Origin: Macrolepiota albuminosa
Taxonomy: Eukaryota > Basidiomycota > Agaricomycetes > Agaricales > Agaricaceae
DNA: 64,000 bases
NCBI GenBank assembly: GCA_027475525.1
Contig: JAMWFC010000031.1
Span: 248,001-312,000 of the forward strand
Reading direction: 5' to 3'
The first letter of the stretch is position 1; each line of letters begins with the position of its first letter. A model generated the notes under the pieces. That model ran no database searches, was not told where the DNA came from, and saw nothing but the letters and a program-made list of their open reading frames with translations. Shown in pieces: positions 25,512-36,045 of the stretch. A program made the translations under genes and the position numbers.

Positions 25512-25966
25512 GCTGCCCTGAAAAAAGCAAAAAACTGCTCTGCTTCCAGACTTGATGGTATACCCTATGACTTCTGGAAATCTATTGACAGCCAATACGT
25601 GAATGACTCCAAATTACCAAGACATCTGAAACCAACCTTTGATGTAATAGACTTACTCCATAGTGTCTATGTGGACATTCAGGTTTTCAGAGTTTGCAAA
25701 AACTCATCCTTTGCTGAAGGCTAGATATGCCCCCTGTATAAAAAATGATAGGACATTTGGTAGAACTACAGTGGCTGTGCTAGCATTGTATGTTTATGAC
25801 CAAGCCTGTGTCATGATTTAGGTTGATCCGCTGACATAAGGTGGCCTTTATCCTGAGACCTATAAATCATGAAATACTGGATGCATGGTCTGTGATCAGG
25901 ATAAGGTATAAGGAGAGCACACTTGGGATCCTGAGACTTGCTGGAACAAGTCTAGAGGGGAAAGTA
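25512..25966 (+). pseudogene. LINE ORF2 reverse transcriptase core fragment
   Basis: Right after the Tc1 element: RLDGIPYDFWKS (RT motif near NGKAPGLDGIPYEFWK) then, after a gap, FAEG*ICPLYKK, equal to the conserved MCPLYKKKD region with a TAG in it. Decayed and mostly CpG-free; ends at the SINE. Confidence 0.65.
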
Positions 25967-26169
25967 TAAGGGTGTGTCAATACAGCTTAGTTAAAGCCTG
26001 GGGTTATGCCTAAGCCCCTATTGACTGGAGCTAGAATGGTACTAGTTGACAAGAAAAAGCAAAGTAGTAACACGGGACTATGGTGTAATGGTACCATGCG
26101 ATGCGGGTTCAAGCCCTGCTAGTTTCAGTTTTCCTGAGGTTGTCAGTTCAATCCTCTGGAAGTGTTACA
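25967..26169 (+). mobile_element. tRNA-derived SINE, copy 2
   Basis: Same 200-base element as 13050-13250, here on the plus strand: head TAAGGGTGTGTCAATACAGC, tRNA-like part 26074-26126, tail ending AGTGTTACA. The acceptor stem has extra G-U pairs (GGGACTA with TAGTTTC) and the T stem is less perfect than in copy 1. Inserted in LINE RT sequence. Confidence 0.7.
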
Positions 26170-26956
26170 GGATGACAACCTCACTGGCCTTGAAGAAATC
26201 CTAGATGACTAGTGTATTGCATCCAGGGCAAAGTTTAACTCAATCAAGATGGAAATAATTCCCTTAGGGATGAAAAAATTTAGACAGAGGTTAATTGCAG
26301 AAAGAAAGTTGAATCAGAACTCTCCAAGAATTCCTGAATCCATACACATAGCAATAGATGGAGAGGCAGTCCAAATACTCAGGGCATGGTTCAGAAATGA
26401 AATAAATAGAGGTTTTCCATGGACAAACACTGTCAAAAAGATTGATAGGTCTCTTGAGGTCTGGAACAAGACACTCCCCTCTATGAAAGGAAGAAGACTT
26501 ATTGCTCAAATGGTGGTGGCTGGAATGTCCCAATATCTCACCCAAGTTCAAGGTATGCCATCATATATTGAAAAAAATCTATCTAAGCATGTAAGAAAAT
26601 TCATGTGGGCAGGTGGTACACCCCTAGTAAATGAACAGATCCTTTTTAAAAAGATAGAAGAAGGAGGCTGTGCTCTTGTGGATATAAGATCCTGTAATAA
26701 GGCAATCAACATTATCTGGCTCGTGTCATACCTCAGTTTTGAGGATGACTGCCCACTCTGGGCCCTAGTGGCAGATGCTCTGATGGCACTGAATGTACCA
26801 GCATCAGAGGAAAAAGTTGATAAGCATGTTCACATAAGCTCTTTTTTACAGACCTGGAAGTCCAGAAAAACAAGTAAGGATGAAATCTGCCCCAATATAA
26901 CTGGTCTATTTAAAACTGCAAAAGAGTTTGGAGTATGGCTCAAAAATAGTGTTGTG
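26170..26956 (+). pseudogene. LINE ORF2 RT C-terminal part
   Basis: Open frame with GRRLIAQMVVAGMSQYLTQV and FMWAGGTPLVNEQILFKKIE, typical of the thumb/connection region after RT in Tad-like LINEs (..SQYLT..QGMP..VEK.L.K....FMW..). The frame runs into hAT terminal sequence at about 26957 (CAGGGCCTAG). Confidence 0.65.
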
Positions 26957-27126
26957 CAGGGCCTAGCTCAGCCTGAAAGCCATGGCTTGGGCTCAGCCTG
27001 ATGAAGCTCAGGCTTGTACAAATTCAAAGCCAGGCTTTAGGAGGGGCTCAGGCCTGGCCTGGCTCAGCTTGGGCCCAAGCCGCACCCTGTAGTAAGTATA
27101 GGTAGCTAAAATTATATAATTTGAAA

Positions 27127-28200
27127 CTACATATCATTTTCACCATCATCTATATCTATCAAGGTGTCCCATGGTTTTTGTTCCTCAATATCCTCCTGAT
27201 CCAGATCACTGTCATCATCTACAGCTTCAAGTTCAGTCTCAAGAACTGAGGATGGTGTGGGTTCACAAAATAGAAGGTCAGATTGTAAGGCACACTTCAA
27301 AAACTGAAGTGCTTCCACAACATCACCATGAAGCCAATTGTGATGTTTGCTAATTATGATACCAGCTGCTGAAAAGGCATGCTCACTGGAAACTGAAGAC
27401 GCTAAAATTGAAAGATGATCACAAGCAAGTGAGGCCCAGACAGGAATATATTGAGAGCTCATCTAAAAGTATTTTGTGAGCTCAAAAATCAAGTTGAATA
27501 AGAAAAGTACATATACCTCACCAGTGGACAAGAGGCATTTCCTCAGGAACAATGTCAATAGAGCACAAATACTGGTTAAACTCATAACACCATGGCTCTA
27601 ACTCCATAGCTAGATCATTGTCCTCAAAATCTTCAATGTCACTTGAATTCTCTGCAAGAAGACACTCAATTTTTGATGCACTGGCCATGGGCTTCTGATG
27701 AGGTACTCCAGATCCACCATACATTTCTTTATAGTGCTCTTTGAACTAAAAAACTGTTAAAAGAAATTATAAAGAGATAAATCAAGACTTAAAATCATCT
27801 CCGCACTCTTCAGAACCTCAGCTTGAAGTTCTTTGGACTAGTGCTTCGTAAAATAGGACATCTTTGTGCTAGTGTCAAAAACTAAAATACTTATAAGAAT
27901 GATGAAAAAATCAATAAGCTGGTTTATACTCACATATAGCAAATATATATGCATGAAATTCTGCTGTCTTCTCATAATATTCCTCAATCTTCTTAATACC
28001 TACCTTGAGTACATTCTAAAACTTGGAATATTGTACAACATTACAATGCTTTGACCATGTCTCATGCAGTGCCTCCAGTGCAGGAAGACCATTATAGAGT
28101 GTAGGAGCACTCTCTGCAGAGAATGCCTGCTGGGCATTATTGGCAAACTAAAAAATGATCAGTACAAGTAAATGACAGGTTAGAAGTGTTGTACCTGTAA
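27127..28200 (-). pseudogene. hAT transposase central and C-terminal part
   Basis: Minus-strand open pieces: FSAESAPTLYNGLPALEALH (about 28130), MYGGSGVPHQKP and PWCYEFNQYL (27518-27724), then the dimerisation region PVWASLACDHLSILASSVSS followed by HAFSAAGIIISK and ALQFLKCALQSDLLF (27450-27290) with an acidic tail ending at 27127. The conserved S-(E/H)-R-x-FS core is recognisable, with His in place of Arg. Broken between pieces. Confidence 0.75.
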
Positions 28201-28490
28201 AAGTCTCACAAGATTCTTCACTGTAAGGGCAACATCTAGAGGCTGTGGCTCAGTCACACAGCTGGCAAAGGGAGATCCAAAGTGTATTAGAGTATGTACT
28301 GACAATATCATAATAACTACTCACCTGGCAGAGGGAGATCCAAAGAGAACAAGTCTAGGAATTCCCTATGCCAGGTTGGACGCTTCTGGGGCTTCTGAAG
28401 CATGGAAAACAACTGTACAGTACAACAAAACCTTAAAAACTCGAAAATTGACTAACCAAACAACTGTGCAAACAAGGCAGGAAAACTCCG

Positions 28491-28646
28491 GACTTTAGAA
28501 GTCAGAAAGGCAAACTCCAGCTTATATAAGCAGTCTGGAAGCGGTGCTGAAGGGCCCACACTTGTCTGACTTTAGAAGTCAGAAAGGCAAACTCCAGCTT
28601 ATATAAGCAGTCTGGAAGCGGTGCTGAAGGGCCCACACTTGTCTGA
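28491..28646. repeat. 77-base exact tandem duplication beside array
   Basis: 28491-28567 repeated as 28568-28644 plus two matching bases, ending exactly where the hairpin array begins. Confidence 0.95.
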
Positions 28647-29430
28647 ACGAGCTATGATTTGTGTCTTCGGCACAAATTTTGTAGCTCATTGGGGGCTTCA
28701 CCCCCAACCCCCCTCCAACTAAGCCTCCACCCTAACCTCACTTCATTTGGTTAGGGCTCCAAGTATGTATAGAGAACTCAGTGCTTATTCCACAACTCTC
28801 AAAGCATTATTGTAAGCTAAATTGAATTTTTCGGATTTTATTCAGCATTTATAAATCTTTAAAAAACTAAAAAATCAGTATATTAGTAGCCTTTGAATTT
28901 TTCCTGATTTTCTGGTGATTTTCCTGGAATTATTTGGGCATTTTCCACTAACATCTCCTGAAAAACAGAGCAATTGAATTTTTCTTGAAATTTTCACATT
29001 TCTTTGAGCATTTATAAACCTCAAAAAATTTACAATCAGTGTATCAGTAGCCTTTAAATTTTTCCTGAGTTTTTGGTGATTTTCTGTCAAATTTCTAAGC
29101 ATTTTATACACACATCTACCAAAAAACAAACAAAAAAGGCAAGTATTTGTCAGCCTTAGTCAGAACTGACTAATCAGATCAATTCCCAGGCCTTGTTGCA
29201 TATACTATACATGAGCTATGATTTGTGCCTTCGGCATGAATTTCGTAGCTCGTTGGGGGCTTCACCCTCAAACCCCCCCAAATAAGCCTCCACCCTAATC
29301 TCACTTCGTTTGGTTAGGGCTCCAAGTATGTATAGAAAACTCAGTGCTTAATCCCAGCCTCAACCTCACTTTGTTTGGTTAAGGCCTTGGTATTTCACAA
29401 CTCAATGCTTAATCCCAGTTTGCCTCAACT

Positions 29431-30195
29431 TGTCAGGTTCCGCTAAGTCGGGGGCTTTCTGGGAAAGCAACACCCTTACAATGCGGACTTGATCTATGGG
29501 CACTCGGGTGTCTGGAACTCCGGGGCTAGGACTCCGGAGTTCAAGACGTGGACAAGGGGTGGTCCCAGGGGAGTGAACTTGACCCAGGGGTTTCAGGTGT
29601 TTTAGAGACTGAGGGTTGGGGGGTAGTCAAGTCAGGAACCGGGGGTTCTAAGACGAGACTGAGTTAACAAATTATAAGTCACGAAGTGCGTACCAAACTT
29701 AGAGCACGCGATTATTCAGGCATGCCAGTCAAAGCGTGCTAGTCAGGGCATACCAGTCAAGCAGAGGGCACGCAACAATTCAAGTTAATATCAAGACTAG
29801 CGAATACAACGGGGAACTATGCTATAAGTACTACAGGGCCAGGTCTTGGAGTTCTGGGGTGTCTGGGATGGGATCCAGGAGGCATTGAGTAGCGGGCAGG
29901 GACTGTATACTTGGATCGCGCGTGTGGGGTGCGCGATCAATTGGTATGGAGAGGGCTGCGATGCATGATGCGTGATGGCTGGGAGCAGGTCGCGCAATCC
30001 GATCGTTGATGGCAATTGATCTGGGGTCTGTGATGGTGGGGTTCCTGGGGGGCTGGCTGATGGCGGTCTTTGATGCGTGTGATAGTGGCGTCGGCAGCTG
30101 TGGGGGCAGGGCGCATTGTGGGGTTGACGAAAAAGGGTCCCGGATGGGGCTCCGGGGATGTCCTGGGGAGGTTCCAGAGGGGAGGGGTCGTGACA
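29431..30195. mobile_element. Solo LTR, 765 bases
   Basis: Begins TGTCAGG and ends GTGACA (TGTCA/TGACA inverted ends), flanked by the 5-base duplication CAACT at 29426-29430 and 30196-30200. GC- and CpG-rich, unlike its surroundings. No internal region, PBS or ORF: the product of LTR-LTR recombination. Inserted in the second array unit. Confidence 0.85.
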
Positions 30196-30468
30196 CAACT
30201 CTCAGAGCATTATTGTAAGCTAAATTGAATTTTTCTTGAATTTTTCAGATTTCTTTAAGCCTTTATAAATTTCAGAAAAACTCAAGTCAGTGTATCAGTA
30301 GGCCTCAAATTTTTTCTGATTTTTCAGTGATTTTATCTGAATTTTCTAAGCATTTCTAATGCTGAAATGAGCCAACTCTTATGTTATTACCCTAAAAGGA
30401 AGGTTCTTGGTCAGCCTTGGTCAGCCTTACTAATCAGATAGTTCCCACAAAACGGTTGTCCTATATAT

Positions 30469-30622
30469 TATAGACGAGCTACGATTCGTGCCTTCGGCAC
30501 GAATTTCGTAGCTCGTTGGGGGCTTTGCCCCCAAACCCCCCCCAATATAGACGAGCTACGATTCGTGCCTTCGGCACGAATTTCGTAGCTCGTTGGGGGC
30601 TTTGCCCCCAAACCCCCCCCCC
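30469..30622. repeat. 77-base exact tandem duplication in array
   Basis: 30469-30545 repeated as 30546-30622; doubles the first stem-loop of the third unit. Confidence 0.95.
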
Positions 30623-31249
30623 AACTAAGCCTCCACCCTAACCTCACTTCGCTCGGTTAGGGCTCCAAGTATGTATAGAGAACTCAGGGCTCATTCCCGG
30701 CCTCAACCTCACTTCGTTCGGTTAAGGCCTCCGCATTTCACAACTCATTATTATAAGCTAAATTGAATTTTTCTTGATTTTTTCACATCTTATTCAGCAT
30801 TTATAAATCTCCAAAAAAACAAAAATCAGTATATCAGTAGCCCTTGAATTTTTCCTGAATTTCTGTTGATTTTCCTGGAATTATTTGAGCATTTTCACTA
30901 ACATCTTCTGAAAAACACACCAATTGAATTTTTCTTGAAAACTTCAGACTTATTTAAGCATTTATAAATCTCAAAAGAAAATCTAAATCGGTGTATCATT
31001 AGTTCCTGAATTTTTCCTGAATTTTTAGTGATTTTCTTGGAATTTTTTAATACTCAAATGAGCCAACTCTTATGTTGTTACCCTAAAAGGAAGGTTCTTG
31101 GTCAGCCTTTGTCAGCCTTAGTCAGAAACTGTCAAAACTGACTAAGCACATCATTCCCACGAAACGGTTGTCCCATTCTATATAGACGAGCTACAATTCG
31201 TGCCTTCGGCACAAATTTCGTAGCTCGTTGGGGGCTTCGCCCCCAAACC

Positions 31250-31403
31250 CCCCCCAACTAAGCCTCCACCCTAACCTCACTTCGTTCGGTTAGGGCTCCA
31301 AGTATGTATAGAGAACTCAGTGCTTACCCCCCAACTAAGCCTCCACCCTAACCTCACTTCGTTCGGTTAGGGCTCCAAGTATGTATAGAGAACTCAGTGC
31401 TTA
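31250..31403. repeat. 77-base exact tandem duplication in array
   Basis: 31250-31326 repeated as 31327-31403; doubles the CCTAACC/GGTTAGG stem-loop. Confidence 0.95.
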
Positions 31404-31446
31404 ATCCTGGCCTCAACCTCACTTCGTTCGGTTAAGGCCTCGGTTT

Positions 31447-32690
31447 TCACAACTCAGTGCTCATTCCCGGCCTCAACCTCACTTCGTTCGGTTAAGGCCT
31501 CCGCATCTCACAACTCAGTGCTCATTCCCGGCCTCAACCTCACTTCGTTCGGTTAAGGCCTCCGCATCTCACAACTCAGTGCTCATTCCCGGCCTCAACC
31601 TCACTTCGTTCGGTTAAGGCCTCCGCATCTCACAACTCAGTGCTCATTCCCGGCCTCAACCTCACTTCGTTCGGTTAAGGCCTCCGCATCTCACAACTCA
31701 GTGCTCATTCCCGGCCTCAACCTCACTTCGTTCGGTTAAGGCCTCCGCATCTCACAACTCAGTGCTCATTCCCGGCCTCAACCTCACTTCGTTCGGTTAA
31801 GGCCTCCGCATCTCACAACTCAGTGCTCATTCCCGGCCTCAACCTCACTTCGTTCGGTTAAGGCCTCCGCATCTCACAACTCAGTGCTCATTCCCGGCCT
31901 CAACCTCACTTCGTTCGGTTAAGGCCTCCGCATCTCACAACTCAGTGCTCATTCCCGGCCTCAACCTCACTTCGTTCGGTTAAGGCCTCCGCATCTCACA
32001 ACTCAGTGCTCATTCCCGGCCTCAACCTCACTTCGTTCGGTTAAGGCCTCCGCATCTCACAACTCAGTGCTCATTCCCGGCCTCAACCTCACTTCGTTCG
32101 GTTAAGGCCTCCGCATCTCACAACTCAGTGCTCATTCCCGGCCTCAACCTCACTTCGTTCGGTTAAGGCCTCCGCATCTCACAACTCAGTGCTCATTCCC
32201 GGCCTCAACCTCACTTCGTTCGGTTAAGGCCTCCGCATCTCACAACTCAGTGCTCATTCCCGGCCTCAACCTCACTTCGTTCGGTTAAGGCCTCCGCATC
32301 TCACAACTCAGTGCTCATTCCCGGCCTCAACCTCACTTCGTTCGGTTAAGGCCTCCGCATCTCACAACTCAGTGCTCATTCCCGGCCTCAACCTCACTTC
32401 GTTCGGTTAAGGCCTCCGCATCTCACAACTCAGTGCTCATTCCCGGCCTCAACCTCACTTCGTTCGGTTAAGGCCTCCGCATCTCACAACTCAGTGCTCA
32501 TTCCCGGCCTCAACCTCACTTCGTTCGGTTAAGGCCTCCGCATCTCACAACTCAGTGCTCATTCAACTCAGTGCTCATTCCCGGCCTCAACCTCACTTCG
32601 TTCGGTTAAGGCCTCCGCATCTCACAACTCAGTGCTCATTCCTGGCCTCAACCTCACTTCGTTCGGTTAAGGCCTCCGCATCTCACAACT
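31447..32690. repeat. 61-base minisatellite, about 20 copies
   Basis: Unit of 61 bases starting TCACAACTCAGTGCTCATTC, nearly identical in all copies. Each holds an inverted repeat GGCCTCAACC / GGTTAAGGCC (9 of 10 paired, 11-base loop). It is an expansion of the last stem-loop of the array unit. At 32565 the phase slips by 16 bases, which equals 77 minus 61: an in-array version of the 77-base duplication. True copy number cannot be trusted from a short-read assembly. Confidence 0.9.
32488..32641. repeat. 77-base direct duplication inside the minisatellite
   Basis: The sequence from 32565 repeats that from 32488 (offset 77), seen as a 16-base extra AACTCAGTGCTCATTC at 32549-32580. Same offset as the other duplications. 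Confidence 0.8.
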
Positions 32691-33161
32691 CAGTCCTCTT
32701 TTCACAACTCTCAAAATATTATTGTAAGCTAAATTGAATTTTTCTTGAATTTTTCGGATTTTATTCAGCATTTATAAATCTTTAAAAAACTAAAAATCAG
32801 TATATTAGTAGCCTTTGAATTTTTCCTGATTTTCTGGTAATTTTCCTGGAATTATTTGAGCATTTTCCACTAACATCTCCTGAAAAACAGAGCAATGAAT
32901 TTTTCTTGAATCTTTCAGATTTCTTTAAGCATTGAAGAACCTCAAAAAATTCACAATCAGTGTATCAGTAGCCTCTGAATTTTTCCTGATTTTTTGGTTA
33001 TTTTTCTTCAAATTTCTAAGCATTTTATACATACATCTACCAAAAAACAAACGAAAAAGGCAATTCTTTGTCAGCCTTAGTCAGAACTGACTAAGCACAT
33101 CATTCCCACGAAACGGTTGTCCCATATTATATAGATGGTAGCTAAAGAATCAGAGCACCTC

Positions 33162-33315
33162 AAGAGCTGAGAGTAGTACTAACAGATAGTGTTGAAAGAA
33201 TAGAAACAGTAAAATGAAATAATGTCAGAAGAAATAAGAAGAGCTGAGAGTAGTACTAACAGATAGTGTTGAAAGAATAGAAACAGTAAAATGAAATAAT
33301 GTCAGAAGAAATAAG
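33162..33315. repeat. 77-base exact tandem duplication
   Basis: 33162-33238 repeated as 33239-33315, just right of the hairpin array. Confidence 0.95.
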
Positions 33316-33719
33316 AAAATGAATGAAGGGAGAGTGAAGAGATAAGGAGTGAGAAAAGGAAGAAATAAGGAGTGAGAAAAGGAAGAAATAAGGAGTTCCC
33401 TGACATTCACATGCATTCATTTCTCTGTAGAAAGCCTTAAAGTGACCATTTTTGCCTGCTTCTCATTACTGAGTTCAAGATGTCCCAAATGAATGTATTA
33501 ATATACTATAATAGTATAAGACGTTGCATCATATCAAATGTATGAATACATATCTTTTTCAAGTTCTCAGCATGTTGTAGCATGACAAAAGTTGAGGACC
33601 ATTGGACTTTCATGTCTATGAGAAGAGTAATGGGCTGCTTTTTTAGCCTGTTCTTGTCATTGCTTTGAAGCTTCAGGAAGGTTGCCTTCCGCTTTGCTGA
33701 TGATCACACTTAATCAAGA

Positions 33720-35515
33720 TATTCATTAGTATATTATTTTAAAAATTGATGCAAAAATTACCTTAACTACAATTGCATGAACAAGCCCAACTACATCATG
33801 GCTTTGACCTTTGATATCTGGTTCATATTTTTCTGGATTGGCTGGATTATAGTGCTTTGATGGACTGTATGTGCCAATTACAGCTTGAGTGGTGAGATTA
33901 ATAACATGTGCAAGGCATCTATAAACCAAAATAAATAAATAATTAGGCCAAACTGAGGCAGATAGAAAGAATACTGAATATGACGTGCTTTCCATTCCCA
34001 TTGCTTCATTTTTTGAGTCTTGCAAGATTCACAGGAATTAAGATGTTCTGCAAAGTTTTGAAGCATTGTCAAGTTGTTTCAAGCATTGTCACAAGTAACC
34101 CATCCAATTTTATATGACATCAGTTATAAAAGCGCACAAAAAAAGAATAAAATCTTCCTTTATGTTCAATTCCAAGATGCTGGACAATTTTAAAGAGAGC
34201 TCATCCAAGTCAAACCCTATCATGAGAAGTATTCATTAATGTGAAGCCCAAAAGAGCACTCTTAGCCACCCAAATGCTAGGAAATACTTCTTCAATCCAT
34301 TATCCAGTAACAGCATAATAAGCATCCTGATTTCCAGCTTGCCAGGCATTACAGCTCAAGCTGACCTCATCTTTGACAGCATCACTCTAGCTGAAAGCCA
34401 AATGAGTCAGATATAATTCAGTATATAATAATGAGTAAACTTCACAAACATTACAGCATCACTCTAGCTGAAAGCCAAATGAGTCAGATATAATTCAGTA
34501 TATAATAATGAGTAAACTTCACAAACATTCAGATGACGCTGAAGATCCACCAAATTTTTTTTGAACATATCCATTATATATTCTCGTGTTGCTTTTCTGC
34601 CTGGAACTTTGATACCAGTTGTAGCGTGAGAGGCAATGTTAATCATTTCATGAAACTTGGGATGTTCTAATGCCAAAATTGGCTGTCAAAATAAAATGAA
34701 CCATCAAAGAAACTGGTTTTGCAACTTAAGACAAGTAGCATACCTGATTTGTTGCAATCAACCATTCTATGGCAACATTGCAAAACAGCTTATCTGAATA
34801 CTTGATCACTTTTTCTTGAGATCCAGATTGGCGTAAGTGAGGATCAAGTGTGGCCTGCTTCTCATGCTCAGCCTCTTGAGCTGCCTTGCAAGCATTGACA
34901 TCTTTAGGAAGCTTTGACTCAAAGTTGTTCTTGTCACACCACTGTCACACCACTTGTGATAGAGTCTCTGTAGAAGCCAAAATCAGTAAAAATAGACAAA
35001 AGATAAGACTAAAACAACATACTGAATGACCAGTTATTAACTGAATATGACGACGGAGCGTTGTTACTTGACTAATAATATTACATTCTCAACCACCTTG
35101 TTTCCTGTCATAAAAATTTAGTTAATCATGGATTGTAAAAGACTACACTCTCACATGCATAACTTGCATCAGCGACGAATCTTTCCATCACACTTTTGTG
35201 GTACATCAAAAAATTTGTCAATATCTTGAGTCTTCTCCTGCATAGTTTTGCGTTGTGCTCGTTAACAATAGTCTCATGATCAGATTCATCAATAGTTGCA
35301 GGCACTAGTGAGGCAGGTGCCATAGGAAGGTGGTCCGATGTTAAAGAATTTTCAAGTGGTTTTGCAGTTTCCTGAGTTGTGGCAACAGCCTGTGCATGTT
35401 TCCGAGCCTCAATAGATGCATTGTGAACATCATGATGTGATGAAAGGATGTGGTCACCAATATTGTCTTCATTGACAAGTCGACTTGAAGAAACATGTGT
35501 GCGCTTGCCAGCCAT
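33720..35515 (-). pseudogene. hAT transposase N-terminal and central part
   Basis: From ATG 35515 leftwards: a 129-codon N-terminal piece, then (about 34680-34470) ALEHPKFHEMINIASHATTG with VPGRKATREYIMDMFKKNL, then RCLAHVINLTTQAVIGTY (33920-33860), motifs of the BED-like/hAT catalytic region. Pieces are in different frames, with stops and a 77-base duplication at 34376-34529. A 12-base tandem repeat lies at 34932-34955. Non-functional. Confidence 0.75.
34376..34529. repeat. 77-base exact tandem duplication in hAT relic
   Basis: 34376-34452 repeated as 34453-34529. Confidence 0.95.
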
Positions 35516-36045
35516 GGATGAATCTGTAATTAGGTGAAATTTTGGGTGGCTGTAAGAGTGCTAATAATGGAAAGTGTAAAGGCAACCCACACAGCTATCA
35601 AAAGGAGATCCAAAAGTGTATTTAATAACAGAATACTGGTATAATCTAAATCTACTCACCTGGCAAAGAGGGATTCAAAAAGAACAAGTCTAAGATTCTG
35701 CAGAGCTAAGAGTCCGAAAATTGACCTAACAAGTCATGTGACCAGGTCACATGAATGTCACATGAGTTGTGAGTTGTCAGACAATGCCTCACAACCTGTC
35801 ACAAGCATGTGACCTGTGACATATCACCTTTAAAAAATGAGAAGCAAAGAAGAGAAAGAGTCCCCTGACAGAAAGTAAAAATGCCAGTGCAAATCATGAT
35901 CACAATCAGTGGCTGTGAGGCCATGGTGCAGGCCCATGGCTCAGGCTTTTCAAAATTCAAAGCTGAGCTTCAGGCTCTTCCAAGCTTTGAAGAAAGCCCA
36001 GCCTGGCCCGGCCTATATGGGCTCAGCTCAGCTCGGCCTGCAGCC

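Larger units (their letters stand above)
28647..33134. mobile_element. Head-to-tail array of hairpin-rich and AT-rich modules
   Basis: About four units, each starting ACGAGCTAYRATTYGTG and ending near TATATAG: about 28647-29211, 29212-30471 (with a solo LTR), 30472-31185 and 31186-33134 (with the 61-base array). A unit has (i) chained stem-loops: a 17-bp interrupted stem (GAGCTACGATTCGTGCC ... its complement), a GGGGGC-loop-GCCCCC stem, and CCTAACC/GGTTAGG and CCTCAACC/GGTTAAGG stems with loops TCACTTCG(T/C)TC; and (ii) about 400 bases of AT-rich sequence (TTGAATTTTTCCTGA repeated). No ORF. The site without the array is seen at 23130-23133: the insertion lies between two A residues (GTCTGA, ATGGTAG) with no target duplication. 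Confidence 0.7.
26957..36045 (-). mobile_element. hAT-derived block, composite and decayed
   Basis: Left edge CAGGGCCTAGCTCAGCC and right edge ...GCTCAGCTCGGCCTGCAG are GC-rich, CAGGSC-type ends seen on agaricomycete hAT elements. Inside, minus-strand transposase pieces lie on both sides of a 4.5 kb array: C-terminal and central parts at 27127-28200, N-terminal and central parts at 33720-35515. 5'UTR-like sequence occurs twice (28204-28640 and 35590-35720), so at least two hAT copies or a rearranged one are involved. I could not find a clean 8-base target duplication. Confidence 0.55.

Noticed and set aside
29797..30218. Coding ORFs of 70-133 codons in both strands
   Set aside because: They lie wholly inside the solo LTR, are mutually overlapping and Pro/Ser-biased; composition artefacts.
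31447..32690. CRISPR-like array
   Set aside because: Repeats are contiguous with no variable spacers, and the genome is eukaryotic; it is a minisatellite.
28647..33134. Nuclear copy of mitochondrial DNA (stem-loops like GGGGGCTTCGCCCCC recall organelle GC clusters)
   Set aside because: No mitochondrial gene is present, and the empty site shows a discrete unit inserted into a transposon.
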